Below are positions 24,471 through 31,654 of a stretch of DNA of 40,342 nucleotides, in pieces (within the stretch, counting starts at the first letter, position 1; each line of letters opens with the position of its first letter). The position numbers and the translations under genes were made by a program. The stretch is from Lachnospiraceae bacterium. Its GTDB lineage: Bacteria; Bacillota; Clostridia; Lachnospirales; Lachnospiraceae. The notes beneath the pieces were generated by a model. That model saw only the letters and a list, made by a program, of their open reading frames with translations, did not search any database and was not told where the DNA came from. Location: assembly GCA_017399685.1 (NCBI GenBank), contig JAFQBM010000051.1:1-40342 (forward strand). Reading direction: 5' to 3'.

Positions 24471-24499
24471 TAGAATGAACAAGTGGAGGTGTGCGTATA

Positions 24500-24868
24500 A
24501 TGGCACGTATTTCTGGTGTAGATTTACCAAGAGAAAAACGCGTTGAAATTGGTCTTACTTACATTTATGGTATCGGTAGAGTCAGTGCAGCACGTATTTT
24601 AGAAAAAGCAAACGTAAATCCTGATACAAGAGTTCGCGATTTAACTGATGATGAAGTTAAGAAATTAAGCGAAGTTATTAATGAAAACTATACTGTAGAA
24701 GGTGATTTAAGAAGAGAAATCGCTCTTAACATCAAACGTTTACAGGAAATTGGATGCTATAGAGGAATCCGTCATAGAAAAGGTCTTCCAGTTCGTGGAC
24801 AAAAGACTAAGACAAATGCTAGAACTCGTAAGGGTCCTAAGAGAACAGTAGCTAACAAGAAGAAATAA
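24500..24868 (+). CDS. rpsM: 30S ribosomal protein S13
   Basis: 30S head protein contacting P-site tRNA and bridging to the 50S. 122 residues: [81 protein letters not shown] 24500 is used, with GGAGGTG 8 bases upstream. A three-residue upstream frame extension overlaps that site. Confidence 0.96.
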   Translation: MARISGVDLPREKRVEIGLTYIYGIGRVSAARILEKANVNPDTRVRDLTDDEVKKLSEVINENYTVEGDLRREIALNIKRLQEIGCYRGIRHRKGLPVRGQKTKTNARTRKGPKRTVANKKK

Positions 24869-24905
24869 TGATAGATAAAGTTAACCTATAAGGAGGTTTA
24901 GGTTC

Positions 24906-25304
24906 ATGGCAGCAAAGAAAGTTACTAAAAAAGTGACAAAAAAGCGTGTTAAGAAGAACGTTGAGCGTGGACAAGCTCATATCCAATCTTCTTTTAATAA
25001 TACAATCGTTACATTAACAGATGCTGAAGGTAATGCATTATCTTGGGCAAGTGCAGGTGGATTAGGATTCAGAGGATCTAGAAAGTCTACTCCATACGCA
25101 GCTCAGATGGCAGCTGAAACTGCTACTAAGGCAGCTTTAGTTCATGGATTAAAGACAGTAGACGTTATGGTAAAAGGACCAGGTTCAGGTAGAGAAGCAG
25201 CTATTAGAGCTCTTCAGGCATGCGGTCTTGAAGTAACTAGTATCAGGGACGTAACTCCAGTTCCACATAATGGATGTCGTCCACCAAAAAGAAGAAGAGT
25301 TTAA
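24906..25304 (+). CDS. rpsK: 30S ribosomal protein S11
   Basis: 30S platform protein of the mRNA exit. 132 residues with a Lys-rich N-terminus, then [46 protein letters not shown] and the ending [27 protein letters not shown] precedes the ATG. Confidence 0.97.
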   Translation: MAAKKVTKKVTKKRVKKNVERGQAHIQSSFNNTIVTLTDAEGNALSWASAGGLGFRGSRKSTPYAAQMAAETATKAALVHGLKTVDVMVKGPGSGREAAIRALQACGLEVTSIRDVTPVPHNGCRPPKRRRV

Positions 25305-25320
25305 TAGGAGGTACGGATAA

Positions 25321-25914
25321 ATGGCAGTAGATAGAACTCCAGTCCTAAAAAGATGTCGTTCATTAAATCTTGACCCAATCCATTTAGGAGTTGATAAAAA
25401 GTCAAAGAGAACTTTGGCAAGAGCAAATAAAAAAGTAAGTGAATATGGTCTTCAGCTTCGTGAAAAGCAAAAGGCTAAATTTATTTACGGTGTATTAGAA
25501 AAGCCTTTTAGAAACTACTTCGCAAAGGCTTCTAAAATGAGAGGACTTACTGGTCCTAACTTAATGATTTTATTAGAATTAAGATTAGATAACGTTGTTT
25601 ATCGTATGGGATTTGCAAGAACTAGAAAAGAAGCTAGACAAATCGTTGATCATAAGCATGTATTAGTAAACGGAAAGTGCGTAAACATTCCTTCTTACAA
25701 AGTAAGTGCTGGTGATGTAATCGAAATCAGAGAAAAGAGCAAATCTTCTCAAAGATATAAAGACATTCTTGAAGTAACTGGCGGAAGATTAGTTCCAGCT
25801 TGGTTAGAGTCTAATCAAGAAGCTTTATCTGGTACAGTAAAGGAAGTTCCTACAAGAGAACAAATCGATGTACCTGTAAATGAAACATTAATCGTCGAAT
25901 TATATTCTAAATAA
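25321..25914 (+). CDS. rpsD: 30S ribosomal protein S4
   Basis: Primary 16S-binding protein that nucleates 30S assembly. 197 residues, with [13 protein letters not shown] in the N-terminal part and an S4 RNA-binding domain ([49 protein letters not shown]). The N-terminal zinc-binding Cys cluster of some S4 proteins is not present. Its position between rpsK and rpoA is as in Clostridia and Escherichia coli, not as in Bacillus, where rpsD is elsewhere. Confidence 0.96.
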   Translation: MAVDRTPVLKRCRSLNLDPIHLGVDKKSKRTLARANKKVSEYGLQLREKQKAKFIYGVLEKPFRNYFAKASKMRGLTGPNLMILLELRLDNVVYRMGFARTRKEARQIVDHKHVLVNGKCVNIPSYKVSAGDVIEIREKSKSSQRYKDILEVTGGRLVPAWLESNQEALSGTVKEVPTREQIDVPVNETLIVELYSK

Positions 25915-25935
25915 TAGTCTGAGTGTTTTATAACA

Positions 25936-25965
25936 ACCCTCATAAACTAACCCATAAAGGAGGGT
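25936..25965 (+). promoter_or_regulatory. Possible hairpin covering the rpoA ribosome-binding site
   Basis: ACCCT near 25936-25940 can pair with AGGGT at 25961-25965, which is part of the AAAGGAGGGT Shine-Dalgarno of rpoA. The loop is ~20 bases and the stem only five pairs, so the effect would be modest. Confidence 0.3.
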
Positions 25966-25970
25966 CTATC

Positions 25971-26930
25971 GTGTTTGAATTTGAAAAACCAAATATTGAA
26001 ATTGAAGAAATTTCAGAGGATAATAAATACGGACGTTTTGTTGTAGAACCTTTAGAAAGAGGATACGGTACCACTCTAGGTAACTCATTGAGAAGAATTA
26101 TGCTTTCTTCTCTGCCTGGAGTTGCTGTAAGCTCTGTAAAGATTAAAGGTGTTTTACATGAATTCAGTTCTATTCCGGGCGTAAAGGAAGATGTTACTGA
26201 AATCATCATGAATATTAAGTCTTTAGCATTAAAGAACAATGGAACTTTCAATGAAGTAAAACATGCATACATTGATTTTGCTGGTGAAGGTGTTGTAACT
26301 GCAAAAGACATTAATTTTGACAGTGATATCGAAGTAATCAATCCAGACCAGGTAATCGCAACTTTAAGTGGCGGTGCTGACTCTAAATTAGAGATGGAAT
26401 TAACCATTACTCAAGGCAGAGGTTATGTAAGTGCTGATAAGAATAAGTCCGAAGATATGCCTATCGATGTAATTGCAGTAGATTCCATTTATACTCCGGT
26501 AGAACGTGTAAATCTTACTGTACAAAACACTCGTGTAGGACAGATTACTGACTATGATAAGTTGACTTTAGATGTATATACAAATGGTACTTTAGCACCA
26601 GATGAAGCAGTTAGTTTAGCTGCTAAGGTATTAAGTGAGCATTTAAGCTTGTTTATTGACTTGTCTGAAAATGCAATACATGCAGAAGTAATGATTGAAA
26701 AAGAAGATAATCAGGCGACAAAAGTGATGGATTTAAGCATTGATGAGTTAGAATTATCAGTGCGTTCATATAACTGCTTAAAGAGAGCAGGTATCAACAC
26801 TGTTGCAGAATTAACAAACAAGACTCCGGAAGATATGATGAAGGTACGTAATTTAGGACGTAAGTCTTTAGAAGAAGTACTTGCTAAGTTAAAAGAACTT
26901 GGACTATCCTTAAGTAACGGAGACGAATAA
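25971..26930 (+). CDS. rpoA: DNA-directed RNA polymerase subunit alpha
   Basis: Dimerises to nucleate RNA polymerase assembly; its C-terminal domain binds UP elements. 319 residues from GTG 25971: [49 protein letters not shown] (N-terminal domain), a linker near 225-245, and the alpha-CTD ([52 protein letters not shown]). The GTG has AAAGGAGGG 6 bases upstream. A longer frame from 25923 reads through the leader and is not used. Confidence 0.97.
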   Translation: MFEFEKPNIEIEEISEDNKYGRFVVEPLERGYGTTLGNSLRRIMLSSLPGVAVSSVKIKGVLHEFSSIPGVKEDVTEIIMNIKSLALKNNGTFNEVKHAYIDFAGEGVVTAKDINFDSDIEVINPDQVIATLSGGADSKLEMELTITQGRGYVSADKNKSEDMPIDVIAVDSIYTPVERVNLTVQNTRVGQITDYDKLTLDVYTNGTLAPDEAVSLAAKVLSEHLSLFIDLSENAIHAEVMIEKEDNQATKVMDLSIDELELSVRSYNCLKRAGINTVAELTNKTPEDMMKVRNLGRKSLEEVLAKLKELGLSLSNGDE

Positions 26931-27021
26931 GAATTGTTCTTAATTACCACTAAAGCCCAATAATAGTAAGCATAGTGAAGAAGCACATGATATGTGACTT
27001 AAATTTAGGAGGAGCCCAATT

Positions 27022-27555
27022 ATGGCAATGTATAGAAAATTAGGAAGAACAGCTAGTCAAAGAAAAGCATTAATTCGTAATCAAGTAACTCAATTAATTT
27101 ATAAAGGTCAAATCAGAACTACTGAAGCAAAGGCAAAAGAAATCCGTAAAGTTGCTGAAGGTCTGATTGCATTAGCTGTAAAAGAAAAAGATAATTTTGA
27201 AGAAGTAACTGTAGAAGCTAAGGTTGCTAAAAAAGTTGACGGTAAGAGAGTAAAAGAAACTGTAGATGGAAAGAAAGTTACAGTATACGAAACTGTAAAT
27301 AAGACTGTAAAGAAGGATAAGCCTTCTCGTCTACATGCAAGACGTCAGATGTTAAAGGTATTATATCCTGTAACTGAAGTACCTGCTGAAGCAGCTAAGA
27401 AGAAAGCAAACACTAAGAAAGTAGATTTAACTGAAAAGTTATTCAACGAATTAGCAGAAAAGTACGCTGGACGTAATGGTGGTTACACAAGAATCATCAA
27501 GATTGGTCAACGTAAGGGTGATGCTGCTATGGAAGTTATCTTAGAATTAGTATAA
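27022..27555 (+). CDS. rplQ: 50S ribosomal protein L17 with internal insertion
   Basis: Tunnel-exit protein. Standard L17 is about 115-130 residues; this one has 177. The conserved parts are YRKLGRTASQRKALIRNQVTQLIYKGQIRTTEAKAKEIRKVAEGLI (N-terminal), LHARRQMLKVLY, and LFNELAEKYAGRNGGYTRIIKIGQRKGDAAMEVILELV (C-terminal). About 45 Lys/Val/Glu-rich residues (about 56-100) are inserted between the helix and LHARRQ, and a shorter Ala/Lys-rich insert follows it. TAGGAGGAG precedes the ATG. A terminator follows. Confidence 0.95.
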   Translation: MAMYRKLGRTASQRKALIRNQVTQLIYKGQIRTTEAKAKEIRKVAEGLIALAVKEKDNFEEVTVEAKVAKKVDGKRVKETVDGKKVTVYETVNKTVKKDKPSRLHARRQMLKVLYPVTEVPAEAAKKKANTKKVDLTEKLFNELAEKYAGRNGGYTRIIKIGQRKGDAAMEVILELV

Positions 27556-27569
27556 GATATTTATAGATG

Positions 27570-27600
27570 ATAAACCGGGCTTAGGCTCGGTTTATTTCTT
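27570..27600 (+). terminator. Terminator of the ribosomal-protein cluster
   Basis: Bases 27570-27580 (ATAAACCGGGC) pair over 11 positions, one a G-T wobble, with 27585-27595 around a TTAG tetraloop, followed by TTCTTT. The ECF genes begin 22 bases later, so they rely on readthrough or a promoter I do not see. Confidence 0.85.
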
Positions 27601-27621
27601 TATTGTGAAAAGGAAACATAT

Positions 27622-29388
27622 ATGTTATTTGCAAAAACCAAAAAATTAACATTTGATTATATAGAACGAAATGAAAACGAAGAAATAGAAAAGATTACCA
27701 CTGCCTTAAATGAGGTAGACATTGACATAGAAGAAGGAGAATTTATCGCCATTCTTGGAAAAAATGGTTCTGGAAAATCCACTCTTGCAAGGCATCTGAA
27801 TGCCTTGTTGCAGCCAACACAAGGAAGCGTTCTTATTAACGGGAAAGATACCAAAGATCAGAACAAGATTTTAGCCATCCGAAAAGAAGTGAGCATGGTA
27901 TTTCAAAACCCGGACAATCAGATCGTGGGAGTAACAGTGGAAGAAGATGTTGCCTTCGGTCTTGAGAATTTGGCAGTAGAATCAAAAAAAATAAGAGAAA
28001 AGGTAGATAAAGCTCTTTTCAATATGCAGCTTAGCGAATATGCACAAACTGCTCCTAACCGATTATCAGGTGGTCAAAAACAAAGAGTAGCTTTGGCAGG
28101 TGTGCTTGCCATGAATACAAAGTGTATTGTTTTGGACGAACCTACAGCCATGCTTGACCCAAATGGAAGGCAGGAGGTAATGGAAGCGATTTCCTACCTG
28201 AATCAAAAGAAAAATATAACTATAATATTAATTACACATAACATAGAAGAAGCAATGAGAGCGGATAAAATACATGTCATGAAGGAAGGAAAAATTGTGT
28301 TATCCGGAACTCCTAATATGATTCTTTCAAAGTCGGAACTTATGGAGGAAATGGGGTTAGCACTGCCTTATGCTGTACGATTTGCGAAGATGTTTCAAAT
28401 AAAAGCCCCAAATCTTGATGAAAATGATTTGATACAATATTTTATTCGGGAAAAAAATAAAAATCCGATTTTGAGCCAGTTAAACGCTTTAGAAGGCAAA
28501 GAAAAGTTAAAGGACAGCAAAAACGAAAGCAAAGTAACAGATCCATCCAAAGGATTATACTTTGATAAAGTTTCATTTTCCTACCAGCCAGGCACCGGTT
28601 TTGAAAAAAAGGCAGTAAAAAACATAAGTCTGTCCATCCTTCCTGGCGAAAAAATAGCACTGATTGGGCAGAGTGGTTCTGGAAAATCTACATTGTTTCA
28701 ACTTATGAATGGATTACTGAAAACCCAGGAAGGAACTATTTATTATAATGGTGAAGATATTTCTGCAAAGAATTATCCTATCAAGGAATTAAGATGTAAC
28801 ATAGGACTTACCTTTCAATATCCAGAGAAACAATTTTTCATGGATACAGTCTACGATGAAGTAGCATTTGGACCTAAAAATCTCGGAATTTCTAAAATTG
28901 AAGCACAAAAACGTGCTTATGATGCCATTGAAATTATGGGTTTACCCTCTGATTTATATGATATTTCTCCCTTGCATTTATCCGGTGGACAAAAAAGGTC
29001 GGTAGCCATCGCTTCGATTCTGGCAATGAAGCCTGAGATACTTTTGCTGGATGAACCAACGGCAGGATTGGATGCTGCAGCGAAGAAACAATTATTTGAA
29101 AAACTGGATATGATTCATAAAAAGTGGAAAAAGACAATTATCATAAGTTCTCATAATATGGATGACATTGCAAATTTCGCGGACAAGGTAATTGTCATGA
29201 AACAAGGGGAACTGATGTATTTTGGAGATACTAAATCCTTTTTTGGTAACATAGATTTCGTGAAGGAATGCGGGTTAAAATCAACTTTTTGTGTAGAACT
29301 AAATCATAGATTACAGGAATATGGCATGAAGCTGCCGAAAGGAATTGTATCTATGAACGATTTACAAAAATGGAAGGATGAACTTTAA
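27622..29388 (+). CDS. Energy-coupling factor transporter ATPase, fused EcfA1-EcfA2
   Basis: ATPase of the group II ECF vitamin/metal importer. In most Firmicutes ecfA1 and ecfA2 are separate ~280-residue genes at this place. Here one 588-residue chain carries both. Domain 1 (~1-250) has Walker A GKNGSGKST, signature RLSGGQKQRVALAG, Walker B CIVLDEPTAML and switch ITHN. A ~60-residue linker follows. Domain 2 (~315-560) has GQSGSGKST, HLSGGQKRSVAIA, ILLLDEPTAGLD and SSHNMDD. No stop or frameshift lies between them. The stop overlaps the ecfT start (TAATG). Confidence 0.93.
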   Translation: MLFAKTKKLTFDYIERNENEEIEKITTALNEVDIDIEEGEFIAILGKNGSGKSTLARHLNALLQPTQGSVLINGKDTKDQNKILAIRKEVSMVFQNPDNQIVGVTVEEDVAFGLENLAVESKKIREKVDKALFNMQLSEYAQTAPNRLSGGQKQRVALAGVLAMNTKCIVLDEPTAMLDPNGRQEVMEAISYLNQKKNITIILITHNIEEAMRADKIHVMKEGKIVLSGTPNMILSKSELMEEMGLALPYAVRFAKMFQIKAPNLDENDLIQYFIREKNKNPILSQLNALEGKEKLKDSKNESKVTDPSKGLYFDKVSFSYQPGTGFEKKAVKNISLSILPGEKIALIGQSGSGKSTLFQLMNGLLKTQEGTIYYNGEDISAKNYPIKELRCNIGLTFQYPEKQFFMDTVYDEVAFGPKNLGISKIEAQKRAYDAIEIMGLPSDLYDISPLHLSGGQKRSVAIASILAMKPEILLLDEPTAGLDAAAKKQLFEKLDMIHKKWKKTIIISSHNMDDIANFADKVIVMKQGELMYFGDTKSFFGNIDFVKECGLKSTFCVELNHRLQEYGMKLPKGIVSMNDLQKWKDEL

Positions 29389-30185
29389 TGATAAAAGATA
29401 TTACATTAGGGCAATATTATCCGGTAGATTCAGTGTTGCATGAATTAGATCCCAGAACGAAACTAATCGCTGCACTTTTGTATATGATGACTTTATTCTG
29501 CTGGCAGGATATCAGAGTGTATCTTCTGGCAGTGTTGGTTTTGATTCCGCTTCTTTTTATATCAAACATCCCCATAAATTATCAATTACGCGGATTAAAA
29601 CCAGTAGTGCCGATTATGATTTTTACCGGCATATTGAATTTATTTCACGAAGGCGAACAGGTACTGGTTTCTATTTTAGGGCTAAAAATTACGAAAGAAG
29701 GAATTGTATTAACCCTTTATGTTACCATACGTTTTGTTCTTCTTATGCTTTGTGCTGCTTTATTAACCAACACCACCACACCTACCAGGCTCATGGATGG
29801 TTTGGAAAGTATCTTAAAACCCTTAAAGAAAATAAAAGTTCCTGTGCATGAAATGGCATTGATGATGTCCATTGCTTTAAGATTTATTCCTACATTGGTT
29901 GAAGAAATGGATGTTATTACAAAAGCACAGATGGCACGGGGAGTTGATTTTCAGACAAAGAAGCTTTCTAAAAAAGTAAAACAGGTTTATGCGGTATTTG
30001 TTCCGCTGTTTCTCTCTACCATACGCCGTTCCAGGGAACTGGCAGAGGCTATGGAAGCCAGATGTTATGCTGTTGGTGTAGAACGAACCAAATTATATCC
30101 ATTAAAATTCCGAAAAAAAGATGTGATGGTATTTATATTCATAATCATTTATGTAGCAGCGATTTTGATGATGAAATCAATATAA
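29388..30185 (+). CDS. ecfT: ECF transporter transmembrane subunit EcfT
   Basis: Membrane scaffold joining the ATPases to substrate-binding S components. 265 residues with about six hydrophobic segments. It begins KDITLGQYYPVDSVLHELDPRTKLIAALLYM, the typical N-terminus. The two cytoplasmic Ala-Arg-Gly-type coupling motifs are seen in AQMARGVDF and AEAMEARCY. It starts on the last base of the ecfA stop. No S component is encoded nearby, as expected for a group II system shared by several S proteins. Confidence 0.94.
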   Translation: MIKDITLGQYYPVDSVLHELDPRTKLIAALLYMMTLFCWQDIRVYLLAVLVLIPLLFISNIPINYQLRGLKPVVPIMIFTGILNLFHEGEQVLVSILGLKITKEGIVLTLYVTIRFVLLMLCAALLTNTTTPTRLMDGLESILKPLKKIKVPVHEMALMMSIALRFIPTLVEEMDVITKAQMARGVDFQTKKLSKKVKQVYAVFVPLFLSTIRRSRELAEAMEARCYAVGVERTKLYPLKFRKKDVMVFIFIIIYVAAILMMKSI

Positions 30186-30212
30186 ACAACGAATAGAAAG
30201 GTTGAAAGAACA

Positions 30213-30950
30213 ATGCAGCGTATAAAATTAACAGTTGCCTATGATGGAACTAATTATGCCGGATGGCAGATACAAAAAAATGCATTAGCAATCGAAGAGG
30301 TTTTAAATAAAGCCATATCTGATTTAACCGGAGAAGATATTGTAGTCATTGGCGCCAGCAGAACTGATTCCGGTGTACATGCTTTGGGAAATGTGGCAGT
30401 TTTTGATACAGAAAGCAGAATTCCAGGCGAAAAGTTTTCTTACGCACTGAACCAAAGATTACCTCAGGATATTAAAATTGTAGATTCTAAAACGGTAGAA
30501 CCAGATTTTCACCCAAGATATTGTGATACAAGAAAAATATATCGCTATGACATTTTTAACCGAAAGTTCGAAAATCCATTATTACGGCTTTATTCTCATT
30601 TTGTATATTACGACATTGATATAGAGAAAATGAAAAAGGCAGCAAAGTACCTGGTAGGAGAACACGATTTTAAAAGTTTTTGCACCCCTAAAACCCAGGT
30701 GGAATCCACTGTTCGAACCATATACCGCATCGATATCAGTAAAACAGGTGATATGATATCCGTGGAAATCGAAGGGAATGGCTTTTTATACAATATGGTA
30801 AGAATTATAGTAGGAACCTTACTGAAAGTCGGCATGAATTTTTATCCACCGGAATATGTACTGGAAATACTAGAAGCAAAAGACCGGGGAAAAGCAGGCC
30901 CCAAGGCACCGGCAAAAGGGCTTACCCTTGTGGAAATAATCTATGAATAA
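30213..30950 (+). CDS. truA: tRNA pseudouridine synthase A
   Basis: Makes pseudouridine at positions 38-40 of tRNA anticodon stems. 245 residues: KLTVAYDGTNYAGWQIQ, the catalytic-Asp motif GASRTDSGVHALGNVAVFD, then YCDTRKIYRYDI, LVGEHDFKSFC and FLYNMVRIIVGTLLKVG. AAAGGTTG precedes the ATG. Last gene of the ecf-truA group, a conserved neighbourhood downstream of rplQ. Confidence 0.96.
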   Translation: MQRIKLTVAYDGTNYAGWQIQKNALAIEEVLNKAISDLTGEDIVVIGASRTDSGVHALGNVAVFDTESRIPGEKFSYALNQRLPQDIKIVDSKTVEPDFHPRYCDTRKIYRYDIFNRKFENPLLRLYSHFVYYDIDIEKMKKAAKYLVGEHDFKSFCTPKTQVESTVRTIYRIDISKTGDMISVEIEGNGFLYNMVRIIVGTLLKVGMNFYPPEYVLEILEAKDRGKAGPKAPAKGLTLVEIIYE

Positions 30951-30952
30951 AC

Positions 30953-31023
30953 TTGACGAAAAGTTAGGAACATACTATAATTTTCCTAACAAATGTAACT
31001 TAAAAAAAGTCAGATAAAGTTAC
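30953..31023 (+). promoter_or_regulatory. Promoter with overlapping operator dyads before the dCMP deaminase gene
   Basis: TTGACG (30953-30958) and TATAAT (30976-30981) are spaced 17 bp. A perfect 8-bp dyad, GTTAGGAA (30963-30970) and TTCCTAAC (30983-30990) with a 12-bp centre, straddles the -10. A second dyad, GTAACTT (30995-31001) with AAGTTAC (31017-31023), lies in the early leader. The first looks like a repressor site; the second may be a hairpin. Confidence 0.75.
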
Positions 31024-31068
31024 TTGAAATGCCCTTTAGAACAGTTAGTATAAGAGGTGAAGATTTAA

Positions 31069-31548
31069 ATGAAACGAACAGATTATCTATCCTGGGATGA
31101 GTATTTTATGGGAATTGCCATTCTATCTGCCCAAAGAAGTAAAGATCCTTCGACACAGGTAGGAGCTTGCATCGTGAATGAAGATAAAAGAATTTTATCT
31201 GTGGGATATAACGGAATGCCAAGAGGCTGTGATGATAATTTCATGCCATGGGAGCGAGAAGGAAATCTTCTGGATTCCAAATATGCATTTGTCTGTCATG
31301 CAGAATTAAATGCGATTTTAAATTATGGAGCAGGAACCTTAAAAAATGCTGTTTTATATACCACATTATTTCCATGCAATGAATGTGCGAAAGCAATCAT
31401 TCAGTCCGGTATTAAGGAAGTAGTGTATTTATGTGATAAATATGCCAAGACAGAGGGAAACATTGCTGCAAAGAAAATGTTTGGACTTGCAGGTGTGGAA
31501 TTAACAGAATTTAAATCCAATCATAAGAAAATTACCATAGAATTATAA
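31069..31548 (+). CDS. Deoxycytidylate (dCMP) deaminase
   Basis: Zinc enzyme that converts dCMP to dUMP, feeding dTMP synthesis. 159 residues: SWDEYFMGIAILSAQRSKDPSTQVGACIVNED, NGMPRGCDD, the catalytic CHAELNAIL (zinc His and proton-shuttle Glu) and FPCNECAKAIIQSGI with the two zinc Cys residues. It belongs to the ComEB-like cytidine deaminase group. AGAGGTGAAG precedes the ATG. It has its own promoter and dyad operator, so it appears to be regulated apart from the truA operon. Confidence 0.93.
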   Translation: MKRTDYLSWDEYFMGIAILSAQRSKDPSTQVGACIVNEDKRILSVGYNGMPRGCDDNFMPWEREGNLLDSKYAFVCHAELNAILNYGAGTLKNAVLYTTLFPCNECAKAIIQSGIKEVVYLCDKYAKTEGNIAAKKMFGLAGVELTEFKSNHKKITIEL

Positions 31549-31575
31549 AACTTTATAAGAAATGAAGAAAGGAAA

Positions 31576-31605
31576 AGCAGACACACCTATGTTTTTTTGT
31601 GTTTG
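31576..31605 (+). other. Hairpin between the dCMP deaminase and Tex genes
   Basis: GCAGACACA (31576-31584) pairs with TGTGTTTGC (31597-31605) with one wobble; the T-run is in the loop rather than after the stem. It may be a weak terminator, and argues against translation starting upstream of it. Confidence 0.35.
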
Positions 31606-31654
31606 CACTCCGAATAAAAGGGAAACCGTTTTATTTGGGGTCTGGTATCAAATT

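Noticed and set aside
25940-26407. 155-codon minus-strand ORF within rpoA
   Set aside because: Antisense shadow of a highly conserved gene; composition is not protein-like.
31562-31654. Longer start for the Tex protein
   Set aside because: The extra 31 residues (Cys/Phe rich) are read through a hairpin and are not family-like; MNIEQIIADEL is the usual start.
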